NCBI RefSeq assembly: GCF_030398385.1
Contig: NZ_JAOAOQ010000012.1
Coordinates: 86,915 to 150,914, forward strand
Origin: Aquibium sp. ELW1220
GTDB lineage: Bacteria; Pseudomonadota; Alphaproteobacteria; Rhizobiales; Rhizobiaceae
Direction: 5' to 3'
Length of the DNA stretch: 64,000 nt
The first letter of the stretch is position 1. Every line of letters begins with the position of its first letter. The translations under genes and the position numbers were made by a program. Shown piece by piece: positions 35,712-45,506 of the stretch. Below the pieces are notes generated by a model. The model was given only the letters and a program-made list of their open reading frames with translations. It made no database searches and was not told the DNA's origin.

Positions 35712-36685
35712 TCGTGCTCAGCCACGCCGACATCGAGACGCTGTTTCCGATGGAGAAGGCGATCGGCGTCGTCCAGCGCGTCATGATCGAGGTGTCGGCG
35801 CGCCGCGCCGAGCTGCCGCTGCGCAGCGTCGTACCGGTGGGCGGGGCCAACCGCATGGGCGTGATGCCGGGCGCACTCGCCGATCCGGCCTGCTTCGGGG
35901 TCAAGCTGGTCAGCCTGTTTCCCGGCAATCCGGCGAAGGGCCTGTCGTCGCATCGCGGCGCGGTCGTGCTTTTCGAGGCCGAGACCGGCGAGGCGATCGC
36001 GATGATGGATGCGAGCCTGCTCACCGCCGTGCGGACGGCCGCCGCCAGCGCGGTCGCGACGCGGGCACTGGCGCGCAAAGACGCGACCGCGCTCGCCATC
36101 ATCGGCTATGGCGAGCAGGCCTGGCACCATCTCGACGCCATGCTGGCCGTGCGGCGGATCGAGCGGGTGGCGGTCGCCGGGCGATCGGCCGAGAAGGCCG
36201 ACGACTTCTCGCTGAAGGCTTCGAAGCGTCATCCAGGCGTCGTCTTCACGTCGGGGAGCGACGTGAAGGCGGCGGTGGAAGACGCAGACATCGTCTGTAC
36301 CGTCACCGCCTCGGCGGCCCCGATCCTGATGGGCGACTGGCTGCCGGCCGGATGCCACGTGAACGTCGTGGGCTCCTCGATCCCCTCCATGCGGGAAGTG
36401 GACGACCGCCTCGTCGAGCGCGCGGCCATCTGGGTCGACTACCTGCCGTCGACGCTCGCCCAGGCGGGCGAGATCGTCGAGATGATCGCGGCGGGCCGGT
36501 TTTCGGCCGACGACCTCCGCGGGGAGATCGGTTCGGTCCCTGCGGGCGATGCGGCCGGGCGTTCGTCGCGCGACGAGATCACGGTCTACCGCTCGCTCGG
36601 GATCGCAGCCCAGGACCTCGCTTCGGCGCATTTCATCCATGCCGAGGCAAAGGTGCGCGGCATCGGACAGCACGTGGCGCTCTAG
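35708..36685 (+). CDS. Ornithine cyclodeaminase/mu-crystallin family protein
   Basis: NAD(P)-dependent enzyme of 325 residues. The N-terminal half carries the Lys/Arg substrate region (GVKLVSLFPGNPAKGLSSHRG), and the nucleotide fold follows TALAIIGYGEQAWHHLDAM with an unusual GYGEQ in place of GTGxQ. Family members deaminate ornithine, reduce imines such as ketimines or dehydroprolines, or dehydrogenate alanine. In this operon, ketimine reduction or cyclisation of a product of the oxidase is plausible. Last gene of the operon. Confidence 0.91.
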   Translation: MIVLSHADIETLFPMEKAIGVVQRVMIEVSARRAELPLRSVVPVGGANRMGVMPGALADPACFGVKLVSLFPGNPAKGLSSHRGAVVLFEAETGEAIAMMDASLLTAVRTAAASAVATRALARKDATALAIIGYGEQAWHHLDAMLAVRRIERVAVAGRSAEKADDFSLKASKRHPGVVFTSGSDVKAAVEDADIVCTVTASAAPILMGDWLPAGCHVNVVGSSIPSMREVDDRLVERAAIWVDYLPSTLAQAGEIVEMIAAGRFSADDLRGEIGSVPAGDAAGRSSRDEITVYRSLGIAAQDLASAHFIHAEAKVRGIGQHVAL

Positions 36686-36825
36686 GCCCGGCCGCGCGCG
36701 CTTCCGGGGCATGGCCGACGACTGTGCGGGTCGGTCGTGGTCGGGCCGTGCGGGTGCCCGCCACGGGGCCAATCACGCGGCGTCACGCAAAGAGCGATTG
36801 CGGCGCGCGGCCGAGTCTGATTCCT

Positions 36826-36857
36826 TGGCGGGAGAGGGGCTGATTCGAACCAGCCGT
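36826..36857 (-). other. 3' tRNA fragment (tRNA-Ser-like), possible attachment-site remnant
   Basis: On the minus strand the sequence reads GGCTGGTTCGAATCAGCC followed by CCTCTCCCGCCA, exactly a T-arm with TTCGAAT loop, a 3' acceptor strand and CCA end. No 5' acceptor, D-arm or anticodon arm lies in the next 90 bases, which belong to the ftsZ start. Such ends are left where integrative elements recombine into tRNA genes. Confidence 0.55.
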
Positions 36858-36919
36858 CGGAAGCCAGCGGCGTCCGACGAGCGCCCCGACCCGCGGGCAT
36901 TTGCCGGAAGAGAAAAGCC

Positions 36920-37957
36920 ATGGCCGATCACAACAACCCCATCGCCGAGATGCGGCCGAAGATATCCATCATCGGAGTCGGCGGCGGCGGCGGAAACGCC
37001 GTCAACAACATGATTGCCGAGAAGCTGCAGGGGGCGGAGTTCATCGTCGCCAATACCGACGCGCAGGCGCTGGCCATGTCCAAGGCGCCAAAGCTGATCC
37101 AGCTGGGCGCACAGGTGACGCAGGGGCTCGGCGCCGGCTCGCTACCCGAGGTGGGGCAGGCGGCTGCGGAAGAATCGATCGACGAGATCATGGATCACCT
37201 CGCGGGCACGCACATGTGTTTCGTGACGGCGGGCATGGGCGGCGGCACCGGCACGGGTGCGGCGCCCGTCATCGCCGAAGCGGCGCGGCGCGCAGGCATC
37301 CTCACCGTCGCCGTCGTCACCAAGCCCTTCGCCTTCGAGGGGCGGCGGCGCATGCAGATGGCGGAGGCCGGCATCGAGCGGCTGCGGCAGGTGGCCGACA
37401 CGGTGATCGTCATCCCCAACCAGAACCTGTTCCGCGTCGCCGACGCCAAGACGACCTTCGCCGACGCCTTCGTGATCGCCGACCGGGTGCTCTATTCTGG
37501 CGTCGGCTGCATCACCGACCTGATCGTCAAGGAAGGCCTGATCAATCTCGACTTCGCCGACGTGCGCTCGGTCATGCGCGACATGGGCCGGGCGATGATG
37601 GGCACCGGCGAGGCGTCGGGCGAGGGCCGGGCCAGGAACGCGGCCGAGGCGGCGATCGCCAATCCGCTCCTCGACGAGGCGACGATCAAGGGCGCCAAGG
37701 GCGTGCTGGTCTCCATCTCGGGCGGCATGGACATGACGCTGTTCGAGGTCGACGAGGCCGCGTCGCGGGTGCGGGCGGAAGTGACGGACGACGCCGACAT
37801 CATCGTCGGCGCCATCTTCGACAAGAGCCTGGAAGGCAATTTCAGGGTGTCGATCGTCGCGGCCGGCCTTCAGGGCCCGGAGGCGACGGACGCTCTCCAC
37901 AATCAGCAGCCGCTCGGCCACCATCTCCAGCAGTCCGGGGGGCGGGTGCTGCAGTAG
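36920..37957 (+). CDS. ftsZ: Short FtsZ-family GTPase (FtsZ2-like)
   Basis: Tubulin-like GTPase of 345 residues. The Rossmann part has [11 protein letters not shown] and the tubulin signature GGGTGTG (107-113). The GTPase-activating T7 loop NLDFADVR (209-216) is intact, and the second domain ends with [18 protein letters not shown]. It stops soon after the core and lacks the long linker and C-terminal FtsA/ZipA-binding peptide of the main cell-division FtsZ. Sinorhizobium meliloti carries a similar tail-less ftsZ2 that is dispensable. An independent position without dcw-cluster neighbours supports a paralogue. Role unknown; it could co-assemble with or modulate the main FtsZ. Confidence 0.93.
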   Translation: MADHNNPIAEMRPKISIIGVGGGGGNAVNNMIAEKLQGAEFIVANTDAQALAMSKAPKLIQLGAQVTQGLGAGSLPEVGQAAAEESIDEIMDHLAGTHMCFVTAGMGGGTGTGAAPVIAEAARRAGILTVAVVTKPFAFEGRRRMQMAEAGIERLRQVADTVIVIPNQNLFRVADAKTTFADAFVIADRVLYSGVGCITDLIVKEGLINLDFADVRSVMRDMGRAMMGTGEASGEGRARNAAEAAIANPLLDEATIKGAKGVLVSISGGMDMTLFEVDEAASRVRAEVTDDADIIVGAIFDKSLEGNFRVSIVAAGLQGPEATDALHNQQPLGHHLQQSGGRVLQ

Positions 37958-37962
37958 CGGTC

Positions 37963-37995
37963 GGGTCCGGCGACTCCCGGACCCAGCGCGTTTTT
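37963..37995 (+). terminator. Rho-independent terminator after ftsZ
   Basis: GGGTCCGG pairs with CCGGACCC around a 6-nt loop (37963-37984) and is followed by AGCGCG and five T (37991-37995). A second stem TTTTTCCC/GGGAAAAA follows immediately and may serve the convergent gene. Confidence 0.8.
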
Positions 37996-38031
37996 CCCTC
38001 GCCCGGGAAAAAAGACCGCGCGGGGGCGGCC

Positions 38032-39777
38032 TCAGGCAGCCTCCTGCGGTGCCACGCCGTCCCTGCGCCGGATGGCCTCGAAGACCTGCTGCCAGTGGCT
38101 GAGGAAGAGGAGCTGGCCTGCGCCGTCGACGAGTTCGACGCTCGTGCCCGGAACGACTTCCGCGAAGGCCAGCGACTGGGACGGATGGACGATGACGTCG
38201 TCGCGCCCGTGCAGGATCTGGAACTTGTGTCCCGTCGCCCGGGCCTCCGGCGAGAAGTCGAACATCGCCAGACGGGTCTCCCGGCAGAAAGCGTCGACAC
38301 CGTTGCGAAGCGCCTCGACCGATCCTTTGGCGATGAGATCGGCGATCTCGGGGTTGCGTCGCATCGCCAGAACATCGACTTCGCTGTCGCGGCAATTGTA
38401 GACGACGAAGTCGTTCGCAAACGCGGTCTCCATGACGCTGACCATCGCCCAGGTGACCACGGGCAGCAGCTGCGGCAGGCTCCTGGCCATGCGCAGCATG
38501 AAGCGCTGGCGCTGCGGGGTCGACTTCAGCCATTCGTCGCGCCAGATCGGGGCGCGAGAGACGGCCACCAGCCGCCTGACGCACTCGGGATGGAGCCGTG
38601 CGAAACGCAGGGCGAAGGGCGCCGATGTCGAGTGGCTGACGACGACGGCGCGCACGATGCCGAGCTGGCCGAGCAGGTCGCGCATGTCGCCCGCGGCGCT
38701 GTCGATCAGATCGTCGTCGCTCGCCACGGCGACCATGTCGGACCCGCCGAAGCCCGCGCGAAAGGGTGCGACGATGCGCAGGCCGTCCCTGTGGGCCTGG
38801 CGGATGGCCGCCTCCGGCAGCTCCGCGCCGTAGGGCAGGTTGTGCAGCATCAGGACCGGCTCGCCGTCGGCCGCGCCCTGCTCTAAGTATTGCAGGCGGC
38901 GGCCATCGCGCAGGACGATCTGGCGGCGAACCTTGACGGGGGCCGAGCCGGCCTGCGCGGCGACCGGCTCGACCCGCCTTGACGTCGGGCCGAGGACGCC
39001 CGCCGAGAAGCCGCAGAGCAGTCGCACCAGGGCGGGGATGTCGCGGACGGACGTCTTGTTCTTGATGAGCTTGATCTGGGTCCGGACGGTATCGACGGAA
39101 ACGCCGCGCTCGGCGGCGACGTCCGGCAGCCGCAGGCCGCTGGCGAGCAGCACCGCCACGCGGGCTTCGGCCTGGGTCAGCCCGTAGGCGCTGCGGAAGA
39201 GCTCGACCGCCGCCTCGTCGAAGCCGAAATCGACGATGGACAGCAGGAAGACGGGCTCCTCGCCGGCGCCCTGGAAACCGTTCTCGACGCGTTTCACAAG
39301 CACGCTGGTCTGCGTCCGGCTGCGCGGATCGGCATGGCCGGCCACCGCGAGCAGCCGACCGGTATCGGCCGACGACAAGTACTCCCGCACCCGCCGGAGA
39401 ATGCCCGGATCGGCGAGCAGGTCGCGGAGCATCGCGGGCATGCGGTCCTGCCGCGCATGCGCCATCGCGTTGGCGGCGATGACGGTCTCCGAACGGCGAA
39501 CGAGATAGGACGGGTTCGGCACCGACTCGAGGACGGCCGTGGCCCTCTGGTCGTCGGTCCGTGCCCGGACGAGCCGCTCCTGGATCGAGCGCACGATCTC
39601 GATGTGGCCGAGCGCGCTTTCGTCCACCAGAGCGGCGACGTCTTCGTCCGGCCTGCCGTCGGCACCCCGGGCGAAAAAGAGTTCATCCAACCGGTCGAAC
39701 ATCCGGTTGAAATCTCCCGGTGGAAGTGTAGCGGCGTAGATCGCTGCAACCAGATCGTGCTTGTCAATGCTTGGCAT
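38032..39777 (-). CDS. LuxR-type HTH fused to an alpha/beta hydrolase domain
   Basis: Protein of 581 residues in three parts. Residues 1 to about 185 form an unrecognised sensor-like domain. About 190-255 form a LuxR/GerE helix-turn-helix (GLTQAEARVAVLLASGLRLPDVAAERGVSVDTVRTQIKLIKNKT). About 285-575 form an alpha/beta hydrolase. The hydrolase nucleophile stands in VVSHSTSAPFALRFA instead of the usual GxSxG, and the expected catalytic His in the DGAGHLLF position is Gln (DGAGQLLFLSHW). The domain may therefore bind rather than cleave its ligand. ATG 39777 follows GGGAAG. It faces a frameshifted autotransporter gene across a 22-bp perfect dyad, its probable operator. Fusion of this kind suggests a one-component sensor for an ester or ketone. 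Confidence 0.85.
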   Translation of the reverse strand: MPSIDKHDLVAAIYAATLPPGDFNRMFDRLDELFFARGADGRPDEDVAALVDESALGHIEIVRSIQERLVRARTDDQRATAVLESVPNPSYLVRRSETVIAANAMAHARQDRMPAMLRDLLADPGILRRVREYLSSADTGRLLAVAGHADPRSRTQTSVLVKRVENGFQGAGEEPVFLLSIVDFGFDEAAVELFRSAYGLTQAEARVAVLLASGLRLPDVAAERGVSVDTVRTQIKLIKNKTSVRDIPALVRLLCGFSAGVLGPTSRRVEPVAAQAGSAPVKVRRQIVLRDGRRLQYLEQGAADGEPVLMLHNLPYGAELPEAAIRQAHRDGLRIVAPFRAGFGGSDMVAVASDDDLIDSAAGDMRDLLGQLGIVRAVVVSHSTSAPFALRFARLHPECVRRLVAVSRAPIWRDEWLKSTPQRQRFMLRMARSLPQLLPVVTWAMVSVMETAFANDFVVYNCRDSEVDVLAMRRNPEIADLIAKGSVEALRNGVDAFCRETRLAMFDFSPEARATGHKFQILHGRDDVIVHPSQSLAFAEVVPGTSVELVDGAGQLLFLSHWQQVFEAIRRRDGVAPQEAA

Positions 39778-40081
39778 AATCTTCCCAGAAAAGCCCAACT
39801 TTTCGTTATTGGCCCACCGCGCGGCGGTTCGTCAACGGGATACTTAACAGAGGGTTAAGCCTCTCCCGGCGGCTGCTTCGCGGCGGCCTTTCGAGTGCCG
39901 TTCGCGAGGGCAATTGACGGACTATTGGGCATCGCAGGGCGAACTCGTCCAGTTTTCGCAGGGTTCCAGGCGCGATCTCGGCTGATTCGCGGCGATGACG
40001 GCGCCAGCCTCCGGGCCGCCGCCGCGTCGGGGCGGGCCCGGGCCCTGCGGGATCCGCGCGATTTTGCACGTGTTTCCAGTG

Positions 40082-40103
40082 GCATACCCAAATGTGGGTA
40101 TGC
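40082..40103. promoter_or_regulatory. Perfect 22-bp dyad, candidate operator of the LuxR-hydrolase protein
   Basis: Arms GCATACCCA and TGGGTATGC flank AATG. It lies between the divergent LuxR-hydrolase (start 39777) and autotransporter (start about 40163) genes, the size expected for a GerE/LuxR-type binding site. Confidence 0.7.
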
Positions 40104-40162
40104 GGATTTCCGGCCACGCGGCTAATTCTCCGTCGGGGACTTTCGACTGGGGACTGCTCACA

Positions 40163-43100
40163 GTGATCTACGGCGCGAAATCGGTTCGGTGCGTTGCAGC
40201 GAAGCTCAGGGTGGCCGTCGCGGCAGGGCTGCTGACAGCGGGGGCGATCGCATCGCCGGCCTGGGCCGGCACGCTGTCGGACTCGGCCTCAGTTTCGGAG
40301 CGGACCACCGAACTCGGCACATGCCGGGTCGTCGTCAACCACCATGTGGATGGCGTGTGGCGTGCCGCCTCCATCGAACTGTATTCGGACGGCAGCCCCG
40401 GTTCCATCGCCACGGCTGGAGGAGCGGGCTACGAGACTGTGTCCGAGGTGACGACGACGTACCCAGACTCCCCTGTCGCCGAACAGGCGCTGGCCGATTG
40501 TCTCGGCGTCGAGGCCGACGACGTCTCGATCGTGTCGCAGAACGGCGCCGAGGCGGGGGACAATTCCTATTTCGTCGATGAGGGGATGAATCTCGACTTC
40601 GTCGTCCTCGTACCGGCCGGCGGCCGGCAGGCGGGGTCCTACAGCTTCAACCTGTCCGGAACGGACACGGTTCCGGACCCCTATGACACGCCCGTCGCCG
40701 ATGCCGGGCAGGACCAGGAGGTCGAGTCGGGTACGGAAGTGACGCTCGACGGCGGGGGCACCGGCGGGCAGGACAAGCTGTCCTTCCTGTGGGTCCAGAC
40801 CGCCGGCGAGACGGTGACGCTTTCGAGCGGGACGGCGCAGAAGCCGACCTTCACCGCGCCGACGCTCGCCCCGGGCGCGCAGGACGCGGTGCTGACCTTC
40901 TCGCTGGTGGTCGACGACGGGCTCGTCGACAGCGAGGCGGACGAGGTGACGATCACGGTGAAGGCACCGGCCGGGGCGCAAGGGGCGCTGTCGCAATCAG
41001 GGAACGTGGTGCGCTCCACGATGATCGGCGACTACTGCATGATCGGTCTCGAGCATGTCATCGACGACGACGGCGTGCGTGCTCTGCTCGTGCTTATCCA
41101 CCGAAGCGACGTGTACCATGCCGGTGGAGCATACTACGACAAATACTCGACTTTCAGCGGTATGGAGACGGTAACGTACACCGGTAGTCCCGTCACGAAG
41201 GATATCCTCGCCACGTGCTTCGGGATCGACGCGTCGGAGGTCACGATCACATCGCAGAACGGTGCAGAGACCGGCGGCAGGAACGCCTATCTGGCCGACG
41301 AGGGGATGAATCTCGACTTTTTCGTCTCCGTTCCGGCGGTGGGCCGCAAGTCAGGATTCTACAGCTTCAACCTGCCGGGCACGGACAGCATGCCGGCCTG
41401 ACGGCGGAAAACGTGGCGCCGGTCGCCGATGCCGGCGGCGACCAGGAGGTCCAGCCGGGCGACGAGGTGACGCTCGACGGTTCCGGGTCGAGCGATGCCG
41501 ATGGCGACGGCCTGGCCTATCTCTGGACGCAGACCGGCGGCGAGACGGTGACGCTGTCGAGCGCGACCGCCAAGGCGCCGACCTTCACGGCGCCGGCCAC
41601 GGCGGGCACCCTCACCTTTTCGCTGGTGATGAACGACGGGCTCGCCGACAGCGAGGCGGACGAGGTGATCGTCACCGTCGCCGGTGCGAACACGCGGCCG
41701 GTCGCGGCTGCCAGCACCGATCAGCGCGTGGCTCCAGGCGGCTTCGTCGGCCTCGACGGATCGCGTTCGAGCGACGAGGACGGCGACGACCTGACCTATC
41801 TGTGGACGCAGACGGATGGCACGACGGTCACGCTGTCCGACGCCACGGCGGCGCGGCCTACCTTCACCGCGCCGGACCAGCCGAGCGATCTCACCCTCTC
41901 GCTCGTCGTCAACGACGGCACCGAGGACAGCGAGCCGGATACGGTGACGATCTTCGTGATGGAACCGAACAAGCCGCCGCTCGCCGATGCGGGCGCGGAC
42001 CAGGAGGTGGAATCGGGCGCGAGCGTCACGCTCGACGGTTCCGGCTCGAGCGATCCCGAGGAAGACCAGCTCAATTTCGAGTGGAAGCAGACCGGCGGTC
42101 CGGACGTGACCCTGGAGAGCAGCGGCACCGGCGACAGCCAGACCTTCACCGCGCCGACGCTTATGCCGGGCGACGATGACGTCGTCCTGACCTTCTCGCT
42201 CAGCGTCCATGACGGCATGTCCTACAGCGACGAGGCCGACATGGTGACGATCACCGTGAAGGCGCCGAAGCCCGGCTTGAAGATCGCGCAGGTGATCTCG
42301 TTCACTTCCGACATCCCCGAGACCGCATTCGTCGGCGAGACGCTCGACGTGGCTGCCACGTCCGATTCCGGCCTGGACGTCACGCTTTCGGTCGGCAACG
42401 GCGCCGGACAGGGTGATGTGCCCTGTGCCATCGACGGCGGGACCGTGACCTTCTCGGAGGAGGGCGTCTGCGAGATCACGGCCTCGCAGGAGGGCGACGA
42501 TACCCACGAGGCGGCGAAGCCCCTTGTGGCGCAGGTGACCGTCGGACCGGCGATGACCATTTCGCCGCCTCCGGGCAAGCTGCCCGTTGCGGTCGTGAAC
42601 GAGCCGTACGAGATCATAATCACGACCAGCGTCACCGTGACCACATCCGTCTGCACCGGCGATCTGCCCCCCGGGCTTATCCTCGATATCGACGGCTACC
42701 TCACCGGAACGCCGAAGAAGGTCGGAGCCTATGATTTCTCGGTCTGCGTCGACCCGTCGATTTCCACCGCGCGTGTGAGCATCAGCGCCCGGACGACGCC
42801 TCCGGTCGGCCAGCAGATCGTGAACTACACGCTCGACGTGAAGCCCGCCTTCGACAGCAGCGCCATCCAGGAGCTTGCGGACGCCGCGACCGAAGCCTCC
42901 GCCATCGTCTCCGGCGACGTGATCGTGGAGACGGTCTCCGACGCGGCGATCACGGCTTTCAGCGACACGCCGCCGCTGGTGACGGCCTATTCCGACGGCG
43001 TGCGGATCACGCTCGGCAAGCAGGCGCGCCTGACCCCGCCGCGTCGGACGCCATCGAGGCGCTGACCGCGGAGGACCGCAAGGCGGTGCGCGAGCGCGCC

Positions 43101-43931
43101 GGCGGAACGCTGCCGGGACTCTTCGCCTATTCCGGAGAGGGGGGCAGCGACGCGGTCGACCAGGTCGATCCGTCGCGCTGGTCGTTCTGGGGATCCGCAC
43201 GGCTGACCGGCGTGGACGTCAATGCGACCGAGGCCGATCTCGAGGGCACGCAGGTCAATGCGCTCGCCGGTGCCAGCTACCGGTTGAACGACCGACTGGT
43301 GATGGGCGTCTTCGCCGGCTACGAGGTGATGGACTTCGAGGACGACGGCGACGCCCGCTTCGAGGGCGACGGCTTCACCGGCGGCGTCTATGCGGCCTGG
43401 CGGCCGACGGCAGGGCTGCGGTTCGACGCGCAGCTCTCCGGTACCTCGCTGCTCTATGACGTTCGGTCGGGCGCGGTCACCACGAGCTTCGGCGCGAACC
43501 GGCTGATCGCCGCGGCGGGCGTCACCGGCATGCAGCGCTTCGGAGCGATCGCCTTCGAGCCGAGCCTGCGGGCGACCGGCGTCTGGGAAGACCAGGATGC
43601 CCATTTCGACAGCGCCAGCGTGGCGCATGCCGCCCGCAAGTTCCACTTCGGGAAGATCTCGGCCGGCACGAAGGCGTCGACGGAGATCTATCTCGGCGAA
43701 GGCCGGTCGCTCATCCCCTATGTCGCCGCCTATGCCGACTACCGCTTCTCCGGCGGCGAAACCACGGCGACGCTGGAAGCCTTCGACGATCTCTCGGCCC
43801 GTTTCAGTGCCGGCTTCACGGCGCGCCTCAACGCGTCCACATCGCTCGGCTTCGATGCGGACGTCTCCGGGCTGGGGCTCGAGGACGTGCTGATGTGGTC
43901 GCTGAAGGCAAGGCTCGGCATCGCGTTCTGA
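40163..43931 (+). pseudogene. PKD-repeat autotransporter, broken by two frameshifts
   Basis: One original gene of about 1250 residues is read in three frames: 40163-41401, about 41395-43065 and about 43020-43931. The start (GTG 40163) gives the signal peptide IYGAKSVRCVAAKLRVAVAAGLLTAGAIASPAWA. Then come two copies of an unfamiliar ~120-residue domain (each ending NGAE..., DEGMNLDF, VPA.GR, YSFNL.GTD), four PKD/REJ-like modules (repeated VADAG.DQEV, VTLDGSGSSD, YLWTQT, PTFTAP), an Ig-like stretch, and a C-terminal autotransporter barrel (LEGTQVNALAGASYRLNDRLVMG ... ending KARLGIAF, Phe last). The first shift follows GTDSMP near 41395; the second follows LGKQA near 43022, after which the correct frame reads APDPAASDAIEALTAEDRKA. 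Passenger and barrel are otherwise undamaged, so sequencing error is possible. ATG 40100 lies inside the upstream dyad and is less likely as start. Confidence 0.85.
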
Positions 43932-44012
43932 CGGTGCCTGGCGCAGCCGGCCCGACGATGCGGGTCGTTCGTCCGTGCGGCGCGGGGCCGCGGGCGTCCG
44001 TGTCCTGCCCGC

Positions 44013-45506
44013 TCAGGCGCTCTCGATGTCGCGGCCCAGCCGGATCACTTCGGCGACGAGAAGCTCGAGATCCTCCCGCGTCGTCCGGTGGTTGGCGATC
44101 GCGACCCTGAGGCAGTGCTGCCCTCGAACGGTCGTGTCCGAAAGGACGGCCGTGCCCTCCTCCTGGAGCCGGAGCATGATCTCGACGTTGAGGTCCTTCC
44201 GGCGGTCGGGTCCCAGAGCGGCGGCCCTGTAGCGAAAGCAGACGATGTCGATGCCGGGCGGCGCGACAAGCTCCAGCAGCGGCTCCCGATCGATCATCGC
44301 GGCCAGATGACGGGCCTGGGCGATGTTCTGGTCGATCAGGCGGCCGAACTTCGCGACGCCGTGCTCCTTCAGCGCGATCCAGATCTTGAGCGCGCGGAAC
44401 CCGCGCGTGGTCTGCAGGCCGTATTCGTGCAGCCACTCCGCCGCCGCCAGCCCTCTCGGAGCGGTTTCGAGGTATTCGGGCGTGACCGCGAAGGTGCCGC
44501 GATGCGCGTCTGCGTCGCGTACCAGGGCGCAGCCGGCCTCGAAGGGGGCGTGCAGCAGCTTGTGGGGGTCTAGGGCGACCGAATCCGCGCGTTCGATCCC
44601 CGCCACCAGATGACGGTTCGCCGGCGCGATGCACAGCAGGGCGCCGATGCAGCCGTCGACATGCAGCCACATCCGCTCGCGCACCGCCATGTCGGCCAAT
44701 GCCGGTAGGTCGTCGATGGCTCCCGTGTTGACCGTACCGGCCGTGGCGATGATGCAGGCGGGGTGAAGACCGGCGGCGCGGTCCCTTGCGATCGCCGTCT
44801 CCAGTTCACGCAGGTCGATGCGAAAACCCGCGTCGGTGCCGACGCGGCACAGGGCCTGATTGCCGAGGCCCAGCGATTCCATGGCCTTGCGGTGGCAGGA
44901 ATGGACCTGGTCGGAGCCGTAGAACCGGAGCGGCTTCGGGATCGCGGCGACGCCCCGTTCACGCACGTCGATCCCGGCCTTGCTGTTGCGGGCGACGGTC
45001 AGGCCGATCAGGTTCGCCATCGAGCCGCCGCTGACCAGGGTGCCGCTGGCATGGGCGGGGAATCCCAGCATCTGCTTGCACCAGTCGATGACCTGGCCAT
45101 CCAGCAGGGCCGCCGCATGGCTGCCTCCGCCGAGGTTCGATCCCTGGACGGCCGCCAGGAATTCGCCGAGTGCACCCGTGTAGTTGCTGGAGCCCATGTA
45201 CCAGGCCCAGAAGCGCGGATGGATGTTGCCCATGGGATAGGCCATCACGTTTTCGGCGACGTCGCGGTACACCTCTCCGATCGCGGTCGCTTCCAACGGC
45301 AGCTCTGCCCTGAAGAAATCGCGCACCTCCCGTGGCATCTCGCGCCAGGCCGGGCGTTCGCGGACATCGCGCAGATACGCCACGGCGTCGTCGACGATAC
45401 GATGGGAGAGCGCCTGGATGTCCGACCAGTCGGGCGGATCGAGCGTCTCCTCCGGCGCGGCAGGGCTGTCCATGGCGTTCATCCCGGGCTCGACCGTCTT
45501 CATCAT
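44013..45506 (-). CDS. PLP-dependent decarboxylase (aromatic-L-amino-acid decarboxylase-like, group II)
   Basis: Enzyme of 497 residues with the PLP-binding lysine K316 in SVALDPHKLLHAPF (xDxHK), the stacking His in SDQVHSCHRKA (H202) and the Asp that pairs with the pyridine N in WLHVDGCIGAL (D284). The 96-110 substrate region NIHPRFWAWYMGSS is typical of DDC, which converts amino acids to amines. The start overlaps the stop of the cysteine-synthase-like gene (ATGATGA), so the two make one operon. Coupling with a beta-replacing enzyme suggests it decarboxylates a beta-substituted alanine or cysteine-like product (inference). Confidence 0.92.
   Translation of the reverse strand: MMKTVEPGMNAMDSPAAPEETLDPPDWSDIQALSHRIVDDAVAYLRDVRERPAWREMPREVRDFFRAELPLEATAIGEVYRDVAENVMAYPMGNIHPRFWAWYMGSSNYTGALGEFLAAVQGSNLGGGSHAAALLDGQVIDWCKQMLGFPAHASGTLVSGGSMANLIGLTVARNSKAGIDVRERGVAAIPKPLRFYGSDQVHSCHRKAMESLGLGNQALCRVGTDAGFRIDLRELETAIARDRAAGLHPACIIATAGTVNTGAIDDLPALADMAVRERMWLHVDGCIGALLCIAPANRHLVAGIERADSVALDPHKLLHAPFEAGCALVRDADAHRGTFAVTPEYLETAPRGLAAAEWLHEYGLQTTRGFRALKIWIALKEHGVAKFGRLIDQNIAQARHLAAMIDREPLLELVAPPGIDIVCFRYRAAALGPDRRKDLNVEIMLRLQEEGTAVLSDTTVRGQHCLRVAIANHRTTREDLELLVAEVIRLGRDIESA

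Noticed and set aside
36686..36919. Complete tRNA gene upstream of ftsZ
   Set aside because: Only the T-arm and 3' acceptor can be folded; no D-arm, anticodon arm or 5' acceptor strand is present on the minus strand.
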